A DNA stretch of 64,000 bases from Caulobacter sp. SL161 (GCF_026672375.1 NZ_JAPPRA010000001.1:2046001-2110000); one strand, 5' to 3'. Shown: positions 1-9,394, counted from the stretch's first letter. Numbers and translations: made by a program. The notes: generated by a model not told the origin, from the letters alone.

Positions 1-1758
1 CATGGTGAAGGTTACCGGACCGCCGAACGCCCTGGCGCCGCGATAGACGCTGCGATACGGCGCGATGTGGTCGTCCTTCGAGGACTGTACATAGATCGGG
101 ATCTTGACCTTCGAGAGGTCCAGCCGTTCGCCGCCCAGGCTGAGTTTGCCGGTGGTCAGAGCGTTGTCCTTGTAGAAGTTGCGCAGATAGAACAGGTGCA
201 GCGCCTTGGGCATCCGCGTCTGATCGGCGTTCCAGAACAGTAGGTCGAACGGGCGCGGCTCTTTGCCCATCAGGTAGTTGCTGACGAAGAACGACCAGAT
301 CAGGTCGTTGCCGCGCAGGGCGTTGAAGGTGTCGGCCATCGACTGGCTGGGCAGGAAGCCGCCCGCCTGGTCCATCTGCTGTTCGATGGACTGCAACCAT
401 TCTTCGTTGGTAAACAGCAGAAGGTCGCCGGCCTCGGCGAAATCCTGCTGGGCGGCGAAGAAGGTGGCCGAGTTGATCCGCTTGTCGCCGCGCGCGGCCA
501 TATGGGCCAGGGCGACTGAGAGCAGGGTGCCGCCGATGCAGTAGCCGACGGTGTTGACGCGATCGACACCGCAATGGGTCATCACCTGCTGGGCGGCGTC
601 ATAGATGCCCTCGAACATGTAGTCTTCGAAGGTCTTGGCCGCGAGCGTCTGGTCGGGATTGACCCAAGAGGCGACGAACACCGTGAAGCCCTGACCCGTC
701 AGCCAACGGATCATCGAGTTCTCGGGCCGCAGGTCCATGATGTAGAACTTGTTGATCCACGGCGGGAAGATCAGCAGTGGGATCTCGCAGACTGTGTCCG
801 TGGTCGGGGCGAACTGCAGCAGTTGCAGGATGTCGTTCTGGTAGACGACCTTGCCGGGCGCGGTCGCGACATTTTCGCCGACCTTGAACTTGGCCAGATC
901 TGTCTGGCTGATCGCCAACTGGCCGCCGCCGCGCTCGAGGTCGGCCGCGAAGTTCTCCATGCCGCGCACCAGACTTTGCCCTTGAGTCTGGACGACTTCG
1001 CGCAGGGCGGCCGGGTTCGAGATCAGGAAATTCGACGGCGAGAACGCGTCGGTCAGCATCTTGGTGAAGAACTCGACCCGGCGCTTTGTGGCGGGGTCGA
1101 CGCCGTCCACCTCGGCGATCAGGCCGTTCAGCCAGTTCGATGACAAGAGGTAGGACTGTTTCATTAGGTCGAACATCGGGTTCGACGCCCAATCCGGGTC
1201 GTTGAAGCGCTTGTCGCCGGCCGCGGGTGCGACCACGGGCGCGACGTCTTCGCCGGCGGCGCGACGCGCGGCGGTCTGCCAGAGCTCCATGTATTGGCCG
1301 AAGAGGTCGGCCTGAGCCCGCATCAGCCGGTCGGGCTGCGCCGCGAGCCGCGTCATCACCTCGTTCAAGGCGGGGGCGACGTGGAACGGGTCGGGCGTCA
1401 GGGCAGCGGGACGGTCGGCTTGGCGCAGCGCCGCCTCGGCGATCGCGCCCTGGGCGGTGACGGCAGCGCGGGCGAGATTCGCCGAGAGGGTCTCGACCAT
1501 CTTCAACTGGTCGGGCGAGAGCATGGACTCAAAAGGCGGGAAGGGCGGGGCGTCACCCCGCGGCGGCGGCGGCGGCGGCGGCGCGGCGCGGGCCGAATCG
1601 CTCTGGGGCGGAAGCTGGGGGGATTCAGGCTTGTCTTTCGGCTTGCCTGACTTGGCGGCGGCCTTGGGCTTCGAGGCGATCTTCTCCGCCTTTGTGGCCT
1701 CGTCGGCCTTTGTCGCGGCTTTCTTTCGAGCCTTGGGGGCGGCCTTCGCCGTGGCCAT
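1..1758 (-). CDS. phaC: Class I poly(3-hydroxyalkanoate) polymerase PhaC (3' end cut by window)
   Basis: Polymerises 3-hydroxyacyl-CoA into PHA storage granules. The frame is open from the ATG at 1758 to base 1, giving 586 codons with no stop, so the C-terminus lies outside the window. A good Shine-Dalgarno (GGAGGAAACCC) precedes the ATG. Residues from about 270 form the alpha/beta-hydrolase polymerase domain, with the lipase-like box GYCIGG and predicted nucleophile Cys407. Downstream segments such as FFVSNYLMGKEPRPFDLLFW and YVQSSKDDHIAPYRSVYRG are typical of class I PhaC. The first 65 residues are unusual: lysine/alanine-rich like histone H1 tails, then a run of six prolines encoded by a (CGG)7 tract at 1561-1581. 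Transcribed divergently from the lipoprotein gene at 1848. Confidence 0.93.
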   Translation of the reverse strand, partial: MATAKAAPKARKKAATKADEATKAEKIASKPKAAAKSGKPKDKPESPQLPPQSDSARAAPPPPPPPRGDAPPFPPFESMLSPDQLKMVETLSANLARAAVTAQGAIAEAALRQADRPAALTPDPFHVAPALNEVMTRLAAQPDRLMRAQADLFGQYMELWQTAARRAAGEDVAPVVAPAAGDKRFNDPDWASNPMFDLMKQSYLLSSNWLNGLIAEVDGVDPATKRRVEFFTKMLTDAFSPSNFLISNPAALREVVQTQGQSLVRGMENFAADLERGGGQLAISQTDLAKFKVGENVATAPGKVVYQNDILQLLQFAPTTDTVCEIPLLIFPPWINKFYIMDLRPENSMIRWLTGQGFTVFVASWVNPDQTLAAKTFEDYMFEGIYDAAQQVMTHCGVDRVNTVGYCIGGTLLSVALAHMAARGDKRINSATFFAAQQDFAEAGDLLLFTNEEWLQSIEQQMDQAGGFLPSQSMADTFNALRGNDLIWSFFVSNYLMGKEPRPFDLLFWNADQTRMPKALHLFYLRNFYKDNALTTGKLSLGGERLDLSKVKIPIYVQSSKDDHIAPYRSVYRGARAFGGPVTFTM

Positions 1759-1847
1759 GGGGTTTCCTCCGCGAGTCCAAAGCCGGTTCGAGAAAAGCGC
1801 TGAACGCCTTTCGCTCGCCGCGATCATCGCATAAGACCAGAAACAAG

Positions 1848-2288
1848 ATGAACGGCGAAACCCGCAAAATCGTGCGCATCGGTTTGATCCTCGGCTTCGC
1901 GGCCGGCGCGACCGCTTGCGCGAGCCCGTTCTCGTCCAGCCAGGTGGATCCCAGTTCTCCCGTCGCGGCCGCGGCGACAGCCGCCGCAAAGGCCAAGGGG
2001 CCGCGCCGTAAGTTCTCCGACATCCCCGTCGTTCCGACGGATGTGCCGACGGACGGCCAGATTCGGGCCAAGGTCGCGCAGCAGCAGGCGGCCGGCGCGG
2101 CGCTCGCCAAGGCGACGGCGCCGAACACCTGGGAACTGAAGGACTCCGAGGCTTACGCCGCAAAGGCGCGTCGCGAGGCCAATCCGCCGGCCCTCCAGGC
2201 TCCTACGGAAGCCGACCGCGCCAACACCGAAGCCTTCGCCCGCGCCGCGCGCGGCCGAGCTAGCGCGCCTCCGTCACAGCCCCAGTAG
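1848..2288 (+). CDS. Small predicted lipoprotein, function unknown
   Basis: A 146-residue protein. I start it at the ATG at 1848 rather than the in-frame upstream ATG (1692), because the upstream part overlaps the phaC start and is not protein-like. From 1848 the protein begins with a lipoprotein signal peptide: a basic n-region (MNGETRKIVR), a hydrophobic core, and a lipobox-like ATAC ending in Cys at about residue 24. The mature part is Ala/Pro-rich and low in complexity, with short conserved-looking stretches (SDIPVVPTDVPTDGQIRAKV) and a C-terminal helix-rich tail. No SD is obvious. The family is not recognised; an outer- or inner-membrane-anchored periplasmic protein is inferred from the lipobox. 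Confidence 0.75.
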   Translation: MNGETRKIVRIGLILGFAAGATACASPFSSSQVDPSSPVAAAATAAAKAKGPRRKFSDIPVVPTDVPTDGQIRAKVAQQQAAGAALAKATAPNTWELKDSEAYAAKARREANPPALQAPTEADRANTEAFARAARGRASAPPSQPQ

Positions 2289-2327
2289 GGCGACGGAGGC
2301 ATAATCTTCCTTTAGCTGGCTTGGCTT

Positions 2328-2343
2328 GACCCCGCTTGGGGTC
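2328..2343 (+). promoter_or_regulatory. Short perfect hairpin upstream of the aminotransferase
   Basis: GACCCC and GGGGTC flank a GCTT loop just before the first possible ATG (2349). TTGACC (2326-2331) resembles a sigma-73 -35 element, so this may be promoter DNA. If so, transcription would begin near 2349 and favour the 2397 start. Weak inference. Confidence 0.25.
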
Positions 2344-2396
2344 TATCCATGCCCGACTTTCGCTCCCAAAGCGCCGAAGCGGCGCATAGAGCCCTC

Positions 2397-3617
2397 ATGA
2401 GCACCGATTTTCACCGTATCCGTCGCCTCCCGCCTTACGTTTTCGAGGAGGTCAACAAGATCAAGGCCCGGCTTCGCGCCGAGGGCACCGACATCATCGA
2501 CTTCGGCATGGGCAATCCCGACATGCCGACGCCTCAGCACATCGTCGACAAGCTGATCGAGACCGCGCGCGACCCCAAGGCCGGGCGCTATTCCGCCTCG
2601 AAGGGCGTTCCAGGCCTTCGCAAGGCCATGGCCAACTATTATGGCCGCCGCTTTGGCGTGAAGCTGAACCCGGACACCGAGGTCATCGCCACGCTGGGCT
2701 CCAAGGAGGGCTTCGCCAACCTCGCCCAGGCCCTGACGGGTCCGGGCGACGTGATCATCTGCCCGAACCCGGCCTATCCGATCCACGCCTTCGGTTTCAT
2801 CATGGCTGGCGGCATCATCCGCCACGTGCCGGCGTTGTCGCCCGAGGAGTATCTGTCCAACATCAGCCGCGCGGTGAAGCACTCGGTGCCGCCGCCCAGC
2901 GTGCTGATCCTGTCCTACCCGTCGAACCCGACCGCCCAGTGGGTGGATCTCGACTTCTACAAGGACGCGGTCGCCCTAGCCAAAAAACACGACCTGCTGG
3001 TGATCAGCGATGTGGCCTACGGCGAGATCTATTTCGACAACAATCCGCCGCCGTCGATCCTGCAGGTCGATGGGGCCAAGGACATCGCCGTCGAGGTCAA
3101 TTCGCTGTCCAAGACCTACGCCATGGCCGGCTGGCGCGTGGGCATGGTCGTCGGCAACGCCCGCATCTGCGCGGCCCTGGCGCGTGTGAAATCGTATCTC
3201 GACTACGGCGCCTATACGCCGGTGCAGGTGGCCGCCGCGACGGCCCTGAATGGTCCTCAGGATTGCGTCGACGAGATCCGCGGCATCTACAAGAGCCGGC
3301 GCGACACGCTGATCAAGTCTATGAAGGCCGCAGGCTGGGACATTCCAAACCCGCCGGCCTCGATGTTCGCCTGGGCCAAGATCCCCGAACAATACCGCGA
3401 AGCCGGCTCGATGCTGTTCTCGCGGCTGCTGATCGAGGAGGCCGGAGTCGCCGTCGCCCCGGGCATCGGCTTTGGCGAGTACGGCGAAGGCTATGTGCGG
3501 ATCGGTCTGGTCGAGAACGAGCACCGGATCCGTCAGGCCGCACGCAACGTGAAGAAATTCATCGCCAACGCCGACTCCATCCTGGCCAAGGCCCACAACA
3601 AGATGGAACAGGCCTAA
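2397..3617 (+). CDS. AlaC-like PLP aminotransferase (class I/II)
   Basis: A fold-type I aminotransferase of the E. coli AlaC (glutamate-pyruvate transaminase) / LL-DAP aminotransferase-like group. The PLP lysine is K239 in SLSKTYAMAGWRVG. GSKEGFANL, NPAYPIHAFG, YPSNPTAQ and the C-terminal ASMFAWAKIPEQY / VAPGIGFGEYGEGYVRIGL match AlaC closely. I use the ATG at 2397 (MSTDFHRIRRLPPYVF) because relatives begin just before that motif; an in-frame ATG at 2349 would add 16 poorly conserved residues. The gene sits 36 bp upstream of homoserine dehydrogenase on the same strand, probably as an operon in amino acid metabolism. The exact substrate (alanine, or an aspartate-family keto acid) cannot be read from sequence. 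Confidence 0.9.
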   Translation: MSTDFHRIRRLPPYVFEEVNKIKARLRAEGTDIIDFGMGNPDMPTPQHIVDKLIETARDPKAGRYSASKGVPGLRKAMANYYGRRFGVKLNPDTEVIATLGSKEGFANLAQALTGPGDVIICPNPAYPIHAFGFIMAGGIIRHVPALSPEEYLSNISRAVKHSVPPPSVLILSYPSNPTAQWVDLDFYKDAVALAKKHDLLVISDVAYGEIYFDNNPPPSILQVDGAKDIAVEVNSLSKTYAMAGWRVGMVVGNARICAALARVKSYLDYGAYTPVQVAAATALNGPQDCVDEIRGIYKSRRDTLIKSMKAAGWDIPNPPASMFAWAKIPEQYREAGSMLFSRLLIEEAGVAVAPGIGFGEYGEGYVRIGLVENEHRIRQAARNVKKFIANADSILAKAHNKMEQA

Positions 3618-3653
3618 GAAGGCTGCGTCGGACGGCGTAACGAGGATTCGAAG

Positions 3654-4943
3654 ATGACGAAGAAGACCTGGCGCGTCGGCGTCGCGGGCCTGGGTACGGT
3701 CGGCGGTGGGCTCCTGCAGTTCCTGGCGGAGCGTCCCGGCTTCGCGCCGGCTGGCGACCAAGCGGTCGTGACGGCGGTATCGGCCCGATCAAAGTCGCGG
3801 CCGCGCACGGTCGACATCTCGAACCTCGTTTGGTTCGACGACCCGGTGGCGCTGGCCGCCTCGCCGGAGATCGACATCTTCGTCGAGCTGGTCGGCGGCT
3901 CGGATGGTCCGGCCAAGGCCGCCGTCGAGACCGCCCTAAAGGCCGGAAAGCCGGTGGTCACGGCAAACAAGGCCCTGATCGCCGAGCATGGCGCCGAGTT
4001 GGCTGCCCTCGCCGAAGCCACCAACACCCCGCTGCTGTTCGAAGCGGCCGTGATGGGCGGCGTCCCGGCGGTGAAGATGATGCGCGAGGCCCTGGTGGGC
4101 GACGACATCGTCTCGGTGGCCGGCATCCTCAACGGAACCTGCAACTTCATCCTGTCGGAGATGGAGAAGACCGGTCGCTCGTTCGCTGACGTGCTGCGCG
4201 AGGCTCAAGGTCTGGGCTACGCCGAGGCCGATCCGACCATGGACGTCGGCGGTTTCGACGCCGGTCACAAGGTCAGCATCCTGGCCGCGCTGGCGTTCGG
4301 CTGCGCGCCGAACTTCGCCGCCGCCGAGATCGAGGGCATCAGCGAGGTCGACCTGCTCGACATCAAGCTGGCCAAGGACCTGGGCTACCGGATCAAGCTG
4401 ATCGCCGGCGCGGCCAAGTCCGAGGATGGCGTCGCGGTGAAGGTGCATCCGTCGCTGGTGCCGCTGGATCATCCGCTGGCCCAGGCCGGCGGGGCGCTCA
4501 ACGCCCTGTTCATCGAGGGCAAGCGCATCGGCCGGATCTTCCTGCAGGGCCCGGGTGCGGGCGCTGGTCCTACGGCGGCGGCGGTCGCGGCCGACATCGC
4601 CGACGTGATGACCAAGGCTGTACGCCCCGTGTTCCAGGCGCCGGCCGGCGACCTGAAGCCCTTCGTCTCGATCGATCCGTCGAAGGCAGTGGGCAAGGCC
4701 TATCTGCGCGTGATGGTGCAGGATCAGCCGGGCGTGATCGCGGCGATTTCGGAAACCCTGGCCGAATGCGGCGTTTCGATCGACAGCTTCCTGCAAAAGC
4801 CTGTCGAAGGGGCGGGTGGGGTGCCGATCGTGCTCGTTACCCATGCGACGCCAGAATCAAACCTCCTGGACGCGATTAGCCGCATCGAAAAGCTGCAGAC
4901 CGTGCTAGAGCGTCCGCGCCTTCTGCGCGTCGCGCGCATCTAA
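3654..4943 (+). CDS. hom: Homoserine dehydrogenase
   Basis: Reduces aspartate semialdehyde to homoserine for threonine and methionine synthesis. The 429-residue monofunctional form has an N-terminal NAD(P)-binding motif (GVAGLGTVGGG, residues 9-19), the catalytic domain signature around ILNGTCNFILSEM and GYAEADPTMDVGGFDAGHK, and a C-terminal ACT domain from about residue 349 (YLRVMVQDQPGVIAAI). The ACT domain is known in this family to bind threonine for feedback inhibition. GAGAGPTAAAVAADI precedes the ACT domain as usual. It follows the aminotransferase gene and precedes glpX by 75 bp. Confidence 0.96.
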   Translation: MTKKTWRVGVAGLGTVGGGLLQFLAERPGFAPAGDQAVVTAVSARSKSRPRTVDISNLVWFDDPVALAASPEIDIFVELVGGSDGPAKAAVETALKAGKPVVTANKALIAEHGAELAALAEATNTPLLFEAAVMGGVPAVKMMREALVGDDIVSVAGILNGTCNFILSEMEKTGRSFADVLREAQGLGYAEADPTMDVGGFDAGHKVSILAALAFGCAPNFAAAEIEGISEVDLLDIKLAKDLGYRIKLIAGAAKSEDGVAVKVHPSLVPLDHPLAQAGGALNALFIEGKRIGRIFLQGPGAGAGPTAAAVAADIADVMTKAVRPVFQAPAGDLKPFVSIDPSKAVGKAYLRVMVQDQPGVIAAISETLAECGVSIDSFLQKPVEGAGGVPIVLVTHATPESNLLDAISRIEKLQTVLERPRLLRVARI

Positions 4944-5018
4944 CGACCTGCAAAAAACGGGCGACGAAGGCGACATTGGGAACAAGGCCGCCTCGATCGG
5001 GGCGGTCGGGAGAAACGG

Positions 5019-5972
5019 ATGAGTTCGAACACCCTGGACCGCGCGCTGGTCCTGGACGCCGTTCGCGTGACCGAGGCCGCCGCCATCGCCTCGTGGACCA
5101 TGCTTGGCCGCGGCGACGAAATGGCCGCCGATCAGGCTGCGGTCGACGCGATGCGCAACGCCCTCAATGAACTGGATATCGATGGCGAGATCGTCATCGG
5201 CGAAGGCGAGCGCGATGAGGCGCCGATGCTGTACATCGGCGAGAAGGTCGGCACCGGGAAGGGCCCCCGCATCGACATCGCGCTGGACCCGCTGGAAGGC
5301 ACCACCCTGGCGGCCAAGTCCCAGCCCAATGCGCTGACGGTGATGGCCTGGGCGCCGAAGGGCACACTGCTGAACGCGCCCGACACCTACATGGACAAGA
5401 TCGCCTGCGGTCCTGGCCTGCCGGCGGGGGTCATCGATCTGGACCGTTCGCCCGCCGAGAATATTCAGGCCGTCGCCGACGCCAAGGGTGTGGCGCCTTC
5501 CGAGATCACGGTCTGTGTTCTGGACCGGCCGCGTCACGCCGAGATCATCGCCAGTGTCCGCGCTGTGGGCGCCCGTATTCACCTGATCACGGACGGTGAC
5601 GTCGCCGGCGTGATCAACACGACGGACCCATCGACCGGCATCGATCTCTATCTTGGATCCGGCGGCGCGCCCGAGGGCGTGTTGGCCTGCGCGGCGCTGA
5701 AGTGCGTCGGTGGCCAGTTCCAGGGGCGTCTGCTGTTCCGCAACGCCGACGAGCGCGCCCGCGCCGCGCGCTGGGGCGTCACGGATCTCGACAAGAAGTA
5801 CGACCTGCACGAGATCGTCCGCGACGAAGCGATCTTCGCCGCCACGGGCGTGACGCGGGGCGGCCTTCTGGACGGAGTCGTCTATCGGGACGGCTGTGTT
5901 CACACCCATACCTTGGTGATGAACTCTTCGACGGGCACCGTCCGTGAAGTTCGGATGAAGCGGAAGGTCTGA
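5019..5972 (+). CDS. glpX: Class II fructose-1,6-bisphosphatase (GlpX type)
   Basis: Hydrolyses fructose-1,6-bisphosphate in gluconeogenesis; in some bacteria the same family also takes sedoheptulose-1,7-bisphosphate. The 317 residues show class II hallmarks: WTMLGRGDEMAADQAAV near 26-42, the metal-site segment IGEGERDEAPMLYIGE (60-75), DPLEGT (90-95), and LITDGDVAGVI and YLGSGGAPEGVLAC further on. A class I enzyme follows immediately (6033), so two unrelated FBPase families sit side by side. An SD-like GGAGAAACGG precedes the ATG. Confidence 0.95.
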   Translation: MSSNTLDRALVLDAVRVTEAAAIASWTMLGRGDEMAADQAAVDAMRNALNELDIDGEIVIGEGERDEAPMLYIGEKVGTGKGPRIDIALDPLEGTTLAAKSQPNALTVMAWAPKGTLLNAPDTYMDKIACGPGLPAGVIDLDRSPAENIQAVADAKGVAPSEITVCVLDRPRHAEIIASVRAVGARIHLITDGDVAGVINTTDPSTGIDLYLGSGGAPEGVLACAALKCVGGQFQGRLLFRNADERARAARWGVTDLDKKYDLHEIVRDEAIFAATGVTRGGLLDGVVYRDGCVHTHTLVMNSSTGTVREVRMKRKV

Positions 5973-6032
5973 AATCTTCCTGTCACGGCCGTCGCCTAGA
6001 TCGGCCGCCCTGATTTCGGTTCGAGGACGAGA

Positions 6033-7010
6033 ATGACTGCTTTTGTCGACCTGGCCGCCCGGCTCGCGGCCGAGCCGGCGGACGCCGCCCTGAAGGACGT
6101 GGTCCTGGCGATCGCTGACACCTGCGCGCGGATCAGCCGCGTCGTGGCGTCAGGCGCGCTGTCGGGAAGCCTGGGGGCGGCGGGCAGCACGAACGTGCAG
6201 GATGAAGAGCAGAAGAAGCTCGACGTCATCACCAATGACATGCTGAGCGACGCGCTCAAGGCCTGTGGTCCTGTCGCCGGGCTTGCCTCGGAAGAGCTGG
6301 AAGAGGTCGAGCCCACGGGCCGTGTCGGCGGCTATCTCGTCACCTTCGATCCGCTGGACGGCTCCAGCAATATCGACGTCAACGTCTCGGTTGGAACGAT
6401 CTTCTCGGTCTTGCCCGCACCGGCCGGCCATGCGCCGACCGAAGGTGACTTCCTGCAGCCGGGCCGCAAACAGGTGGCGGCGGGTTATGCCGTCTACGGG
6501 CCCCAGACGATGCTGGTCGTCACGCTGTCGGGCGGCGTCAACGGTTTCACGCTCAGCGCCGACGGGCGCTGGTTGCTGACCCACCCGGACCTGGCCATCA
6601 AGCCGGACACCGCTGAGTTCGCGATCAACATGTCCAATCAGCGCCACTGGGCGCCAGCTGTGCGCCGCTATATCGACGGCTGCCTGCAGGGCAAGGACGG
6701 CGCGCGGGGCAAGAACTTCAACATGCGCTGGGTCGCCTCGATGGTGGCCGACGTCCACCGGATCATGATGCGCGGCGGGGTCTTCATGTACCCCTGGGAT
6801 GCGCGCGAGCCGGACAAGCCCGGCAAGCTGCGCCTGATGTACGAGGCCAATCCGATGAGCCTTCTCGTCGAGCGGGCGGGCGGCAAGTCGATCGAAGGCC
6901 TGACCGAAATCTTGGATATCAAGCCGGCCAAGCTACATCAGCGCGTGCCCGTCGTCCTGGGCTCGGCCAACGAGGTCGAGGTCATCCGGGCCGAGATGCG
7001 CGCCGGCTGA
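6033..7010 (+). CDS. fbp: Class I fructose-1,6-bisphosphatase
   Basis: A 325-residue member of the classical FBPase family (inositol-phosphatase superfold). The metal/substrate motif is [13 protein letters not shown] at about 105-117, preceded by the conserved LASEELEEV. The substrate-binding segments [41 protein letters not shown] and [17 protein letters not shown] are all present. It lies 60 bp after glpX on the same strand. Function is gluconeogenic FBP hydrolysis; possible division of labour with GlpX is inference. Confidence 0.96.
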   Translation: MTAFVDLAARLAAEPADAALKDVVLAIADTCARISRVVASGALSGSLGAAGSTNVQDEEQKKLDVITNDMLSDALKACGPVAGLASEELEEVEPTGRVGGYLVTFDPLDGSSNIDVNVSVGTIFSVLPAPAGHAPTEGDFLQPGRKQVAAGYAVYGPQTMLVVTLSGGVNGFTLSADGRWLLTHPDLAIKPDTAEFAINMSNQRHWAPAVRRYIDGCLQGKDGARGKNFNMRWVASMVADVHRIMMRGGVFMYPWDAREPDKPGKLRLMYEANPMSLLVERAGGKSIEGLTEILDIKPAKLHQRVPVVLGSANEVEVIRAEMRAG

Positions 7011-7077
7011 CGCACGTCCGGCCCTGTCGTGCGGGCGCCGCATGGTTCGAATCCTTGCGACAAGCTAGGCTCCCCCG

Positions 7078-8898
7078 ATGCCCGCCGATGGTGTCACCTC
7101 GATTTCTCCCAGCGCTTTCCTCGGCGTCGAACGCTCGCTGAGCGGCCGTAGCTGGCGCGAGCGGCCGGCCGATCTCGCCGTGGTTCGCGAAATTCAGCAG
7201 CGTCACGGCCTGACCGAGCCCCTGGCGAAGGCGCTGGTGTCGCGCGGGGTCACCCTGGAGCACGCCGAGCACTATCTGCGCCCGACGCTCAAGGCCCTGT
7301 TCCCCGACCCATCGCTGTTCACCGATATGGACCGGGCGGCCGAAATCCTGATCGACGCGCTGGAGCGCGGTCGCCCGACCATGGTGTTCGCCGACTATGA
7401 TGTCGACGGCGCCACCAGCGCCGCGCAGCTGGTCCGGTGGTTCCGCCATATGGGCGTCGAGCTGCCGATCTACATCCCCGACCGCCTGACCGAGGGCTAT
7501 GGCCCGAGCCCGGCGGCGTTCCGCAAGATCCGCGACGGCGGCGCTGAGCTCGTGGTCACCCTCGATTGCGGCGCGGCGGCCTATGACGCCATCGCCAGCG
7601 CCGGAGAGATCGGGCTGGAGGTCGTGGTGATCGACCACCACCTGATGCGCGAGGACCCGCCGGCGGCCGCGGCCGTGGTCAATCCAAACCGGCCGGGCTG
7701 TCCAAGCGGGCAGGGCGTGCTCGCGGCGGCCGGGGTGACGTTCGTGTTGCTGACCGCGCTGAATCGCGAGGCGCGCAAGCGTGGCCTCTTTACCGAGGAT
7801 CGACCGCAGCCCGACCCGCGCCAATGGCTGGACCTCGTCGCCTTGGGCGAGGTCTGCGACGTCACCCAGTTGGTTGGTTTCAATCGCGCGCTGACCGCCC
7901 TGGGTCTTCGGGCCATGGGCGCCTGGGCCAATCCCGGGCTGAAGGCGTTGTTTGAAGTCGGCAAAGGCTCGGGCGAGCCGTCAGTGTTCACGGCGGGCTT
8001 TATCCTGGGGCCGCGCATCAACGCCGGCGGCCGGGTCGGTCGCTCCGATCTTGGTGCGCGGCTGCTGTCTACCGACGATCCGCTGGAGGCGCGGGCGCTG
8101 GCCGAGGAGCTCGACAGCCTGAACACCGAGCGAAAGGCCGTCGAGGCGGCCGTCGTCGAAGAGGCAGCCGCGATGCTGGAGCGCGGCAGCAACTTCAATC
8201 CCGACGCGCCGGTGATCGTGGTGGCGGGCGACGATTGGCACCCGGGCGTGATCGGTATCGTCGCGGGTCGCCTGCGTGAGCGTTATCGCAAGCCAGTCGT
8301 GGTGATCGGCATCGATCGGGCCGCGAATGTCGGCAAGGGCTCGGGCCGGTCGCAGCCCGGGGTCAATCTTGGCCGGGCGATCCAGGCGGCGTTCGAGGCC
8401 GGCCTTCTGATGGCCGGTGGCGGTCATGCCATGGCGGCCGGGCTGTCGATTCGTCCCGAGATGATTCCCGAGTTCCGCGCCTTTCTGGAGGAGCGCCTGG
8501 CGGGGGAGATGGAAGCCGTGGGCGTGGAGGCCGTGGAGGTCGACGCCTTGGTCCAGCCTCGCGCGGCGAACCGTGCGCTGCTCGATGACTTTCAGCGTCT
8601 CGCGCCGTTCGGGCCGGGTAACCCCGAACCCCTGTTCGCGTTGAGCCAGGTGCGGCCAGAGCGCGTCTCGGCGCTGAAGGGCGGGCACGTGCGTATGGAC
8701 CTGGTCGGGCCGACGGGCGACCGCATCAAGGCGATCAGCTGGAGAAGCGCCGAGACCCCGCTGGGGCAGCGATTGCTGGCGGGCGGCGGCCCCCTCGACG
8801 TCGTCGGCAAGCTCAAGCCTGACGACTACATGGGCCGAAATGGCGTGCAGCTCGAGATCGAGGACGCTCACGATCCTCGCGCGCGTTACGCGGACTAG
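7078..8898 (+). CDS. recJ: Single-stranded-DNA-specific 5'-3' exonuclease RecJ
   Basis: A DHH-family exonuclease for recombination and repair, 606 residues. Motif I is FADYDVDGATS (D106-D111 region) and motif III is VVVIDHHLM (DHH 186-188). The DHHA1 domain carries GDDWHPGVIGIVAGRLRERY and SGRSQPGVNLGRAI ... GGGHAMAAGLSI. The C-terminal OB-like domain contains FGPGNPEPLF. The length is normal for RecJ. It follows fbp and precedes the tRNA-Glu genes; another recombination gene, recG, lies at the far end of the window. Confidence 0.95.
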   Translation: MPADGVTSISPSAFLGVERSLSGRSWRERPADLAVVREIQQRHGLTEPLAKALVSRGVTLEHAEHYLRPTLKALFPDPSLFTDMDRAAEILIDALERGRPTMVFADYDVDGATSAAQLVRWFRHMGVELPIYIPDRLTEGYGPSPAAFRKIRDGGAELVVTLDCGAAAYDAIASAGEIGLEVVVIDHHLMREDPPAAAAVVNPNRPGCPSGQGVLAAAGVTFVLLTALNREARKRGLFTEDRPQPDPRQWLDLVALGEVCDVTQLVGFNRALTALGLRAMGAWANPGLKALFEVGKGSGEPSVFTAGFILGPRINAGGRVGRSDLGARLLSTDDPLEARALAEELDSLNTERKAVEAAVVEEAAAMLERGSNFNPDAPVIVVAGDDWHPGVIGIVAGRLRERYRKPVVVIGIDRAANVGKGSGRSQPGVNLGRAIQAAFEAGLLMAGGGHAMAAGLSIRPEMIPEFRAFLEERLAGEMEAVGVEAVEVDALVQPRAANRALLDDFQRLAPFGPGNPEPLFALSQVRPERVSALKGGHVRMDLVGPTGDRIKAISWRSAETPLGQRLLAGGGPLDVVGKLKPDDYMGRNGVQLEIEDAHDPRARYAD

Positions 8899-8977
8899 GG
8901 ATTTAAGGGGGCGATCCCGCACCTTGGCCGGTCCGGACGGGGATGTGGACGGACTGAAAAAAGTATCTTGGAGCGGG

Positions 8978-9006
8978 TTGCGCGCCCCAAACGGCGCGGC
9001 TATACA
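8978..9006 (+). promoter_or_regulatory. Predicted promoter of the tRNA-Glu genes
   Basis: TTGCGC (8978-8983) and TATACA (9001-9006) are separated by exactly 17 bp, and the first tRNA-Glu begins 22 bp after the -10. This is a housekeeping-sigma-like arrangement read directly from sequence. Confidence 0.6.
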
Positions 9007-9027
9007 CCCGCTTCCTCGCGGGGCCGT

Positions 9028-9102
9028 GGTCCCTTCGTCTATCGGTTAGGACGCCAGATTTTCAATCTGGAGAGAGGGGTTCGACTCCCCTAGGGACTGC
9101 CA
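9028..9102 (+). tRNA. tRNA-Glu (anticodon TTC), copy 1
   Basis: The 75-nt cloverleaf includes the encoded CCA. The acceptor GGTCCCT pairs with AGGGACT (one G-T end pair). The anticodon stem CCAGA/TCTGG encloses TTTTCAA, giving TTC. The T-arm is AGGGG TTCGACT CCCCT, and the discriminator is G. Identical in all 75 nt to the copy at 9148. Confidence 0.97.
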
Positions 9103-9147
9103 CCCGCGAGGCCATATAACGGCTATGTTCCGCTCCGGCGGCGATGT

Positions 9148-9222
9148 GGTCCCTTCGTCTATCGGTTAGGACGCCAGATTTTCAATCTGGAGAGAGGGGT
9201 TCGACTCCCCTAGGGACTGCCA
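9148..9222 (+). tRNA. tRNA-Glu (anticodon TTC), copy 2
   Basis: An exact duplicate of the tRNA at 9028, 45 bp downstream, with the same acceptor, anticodon (TTC) and encoded CCA. The spacer differs from the DNA upstream of copy 1 and has a possible -10 (TATAAC near 9114), so co-transcription or a second promoter are both possible. Confidence 0.97.
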
Positions 9223-9394
9223 TCTTCGGCTGTATTTCAGATTTGTTTCCGCATTGTGGCTGCGACGAAATGTCGCGGTACCCGCTTGTGCGCTGTTTTG
9301 ACGTGATTTCGTCATTGACGGCTCTCCTCACGCGAGAACACTGTTCTTGTAGTGCTTGCTCCGATGGGCTGATTGGGCAAGCCAGAGGGGTGGG

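Noticed and set aside
1561..1581. CGG triplet run as a CRISPR or mobile repeat
   Set aside because: It is a simple in-frame microsatellite coding for prolines in PhaC.
1692..1847. Upstream extension of the lipoprotein ORF
   Set aside because: It is antisense to the phaC start and would bury the lipoprotein signal peptide.
2289..2396. Riboswitch ahead of the aminotransferase-hom genes
   Set aside because: Only one 6-bp hairpin is present; no SAM or lysine aptamer-like structure could be recognised.
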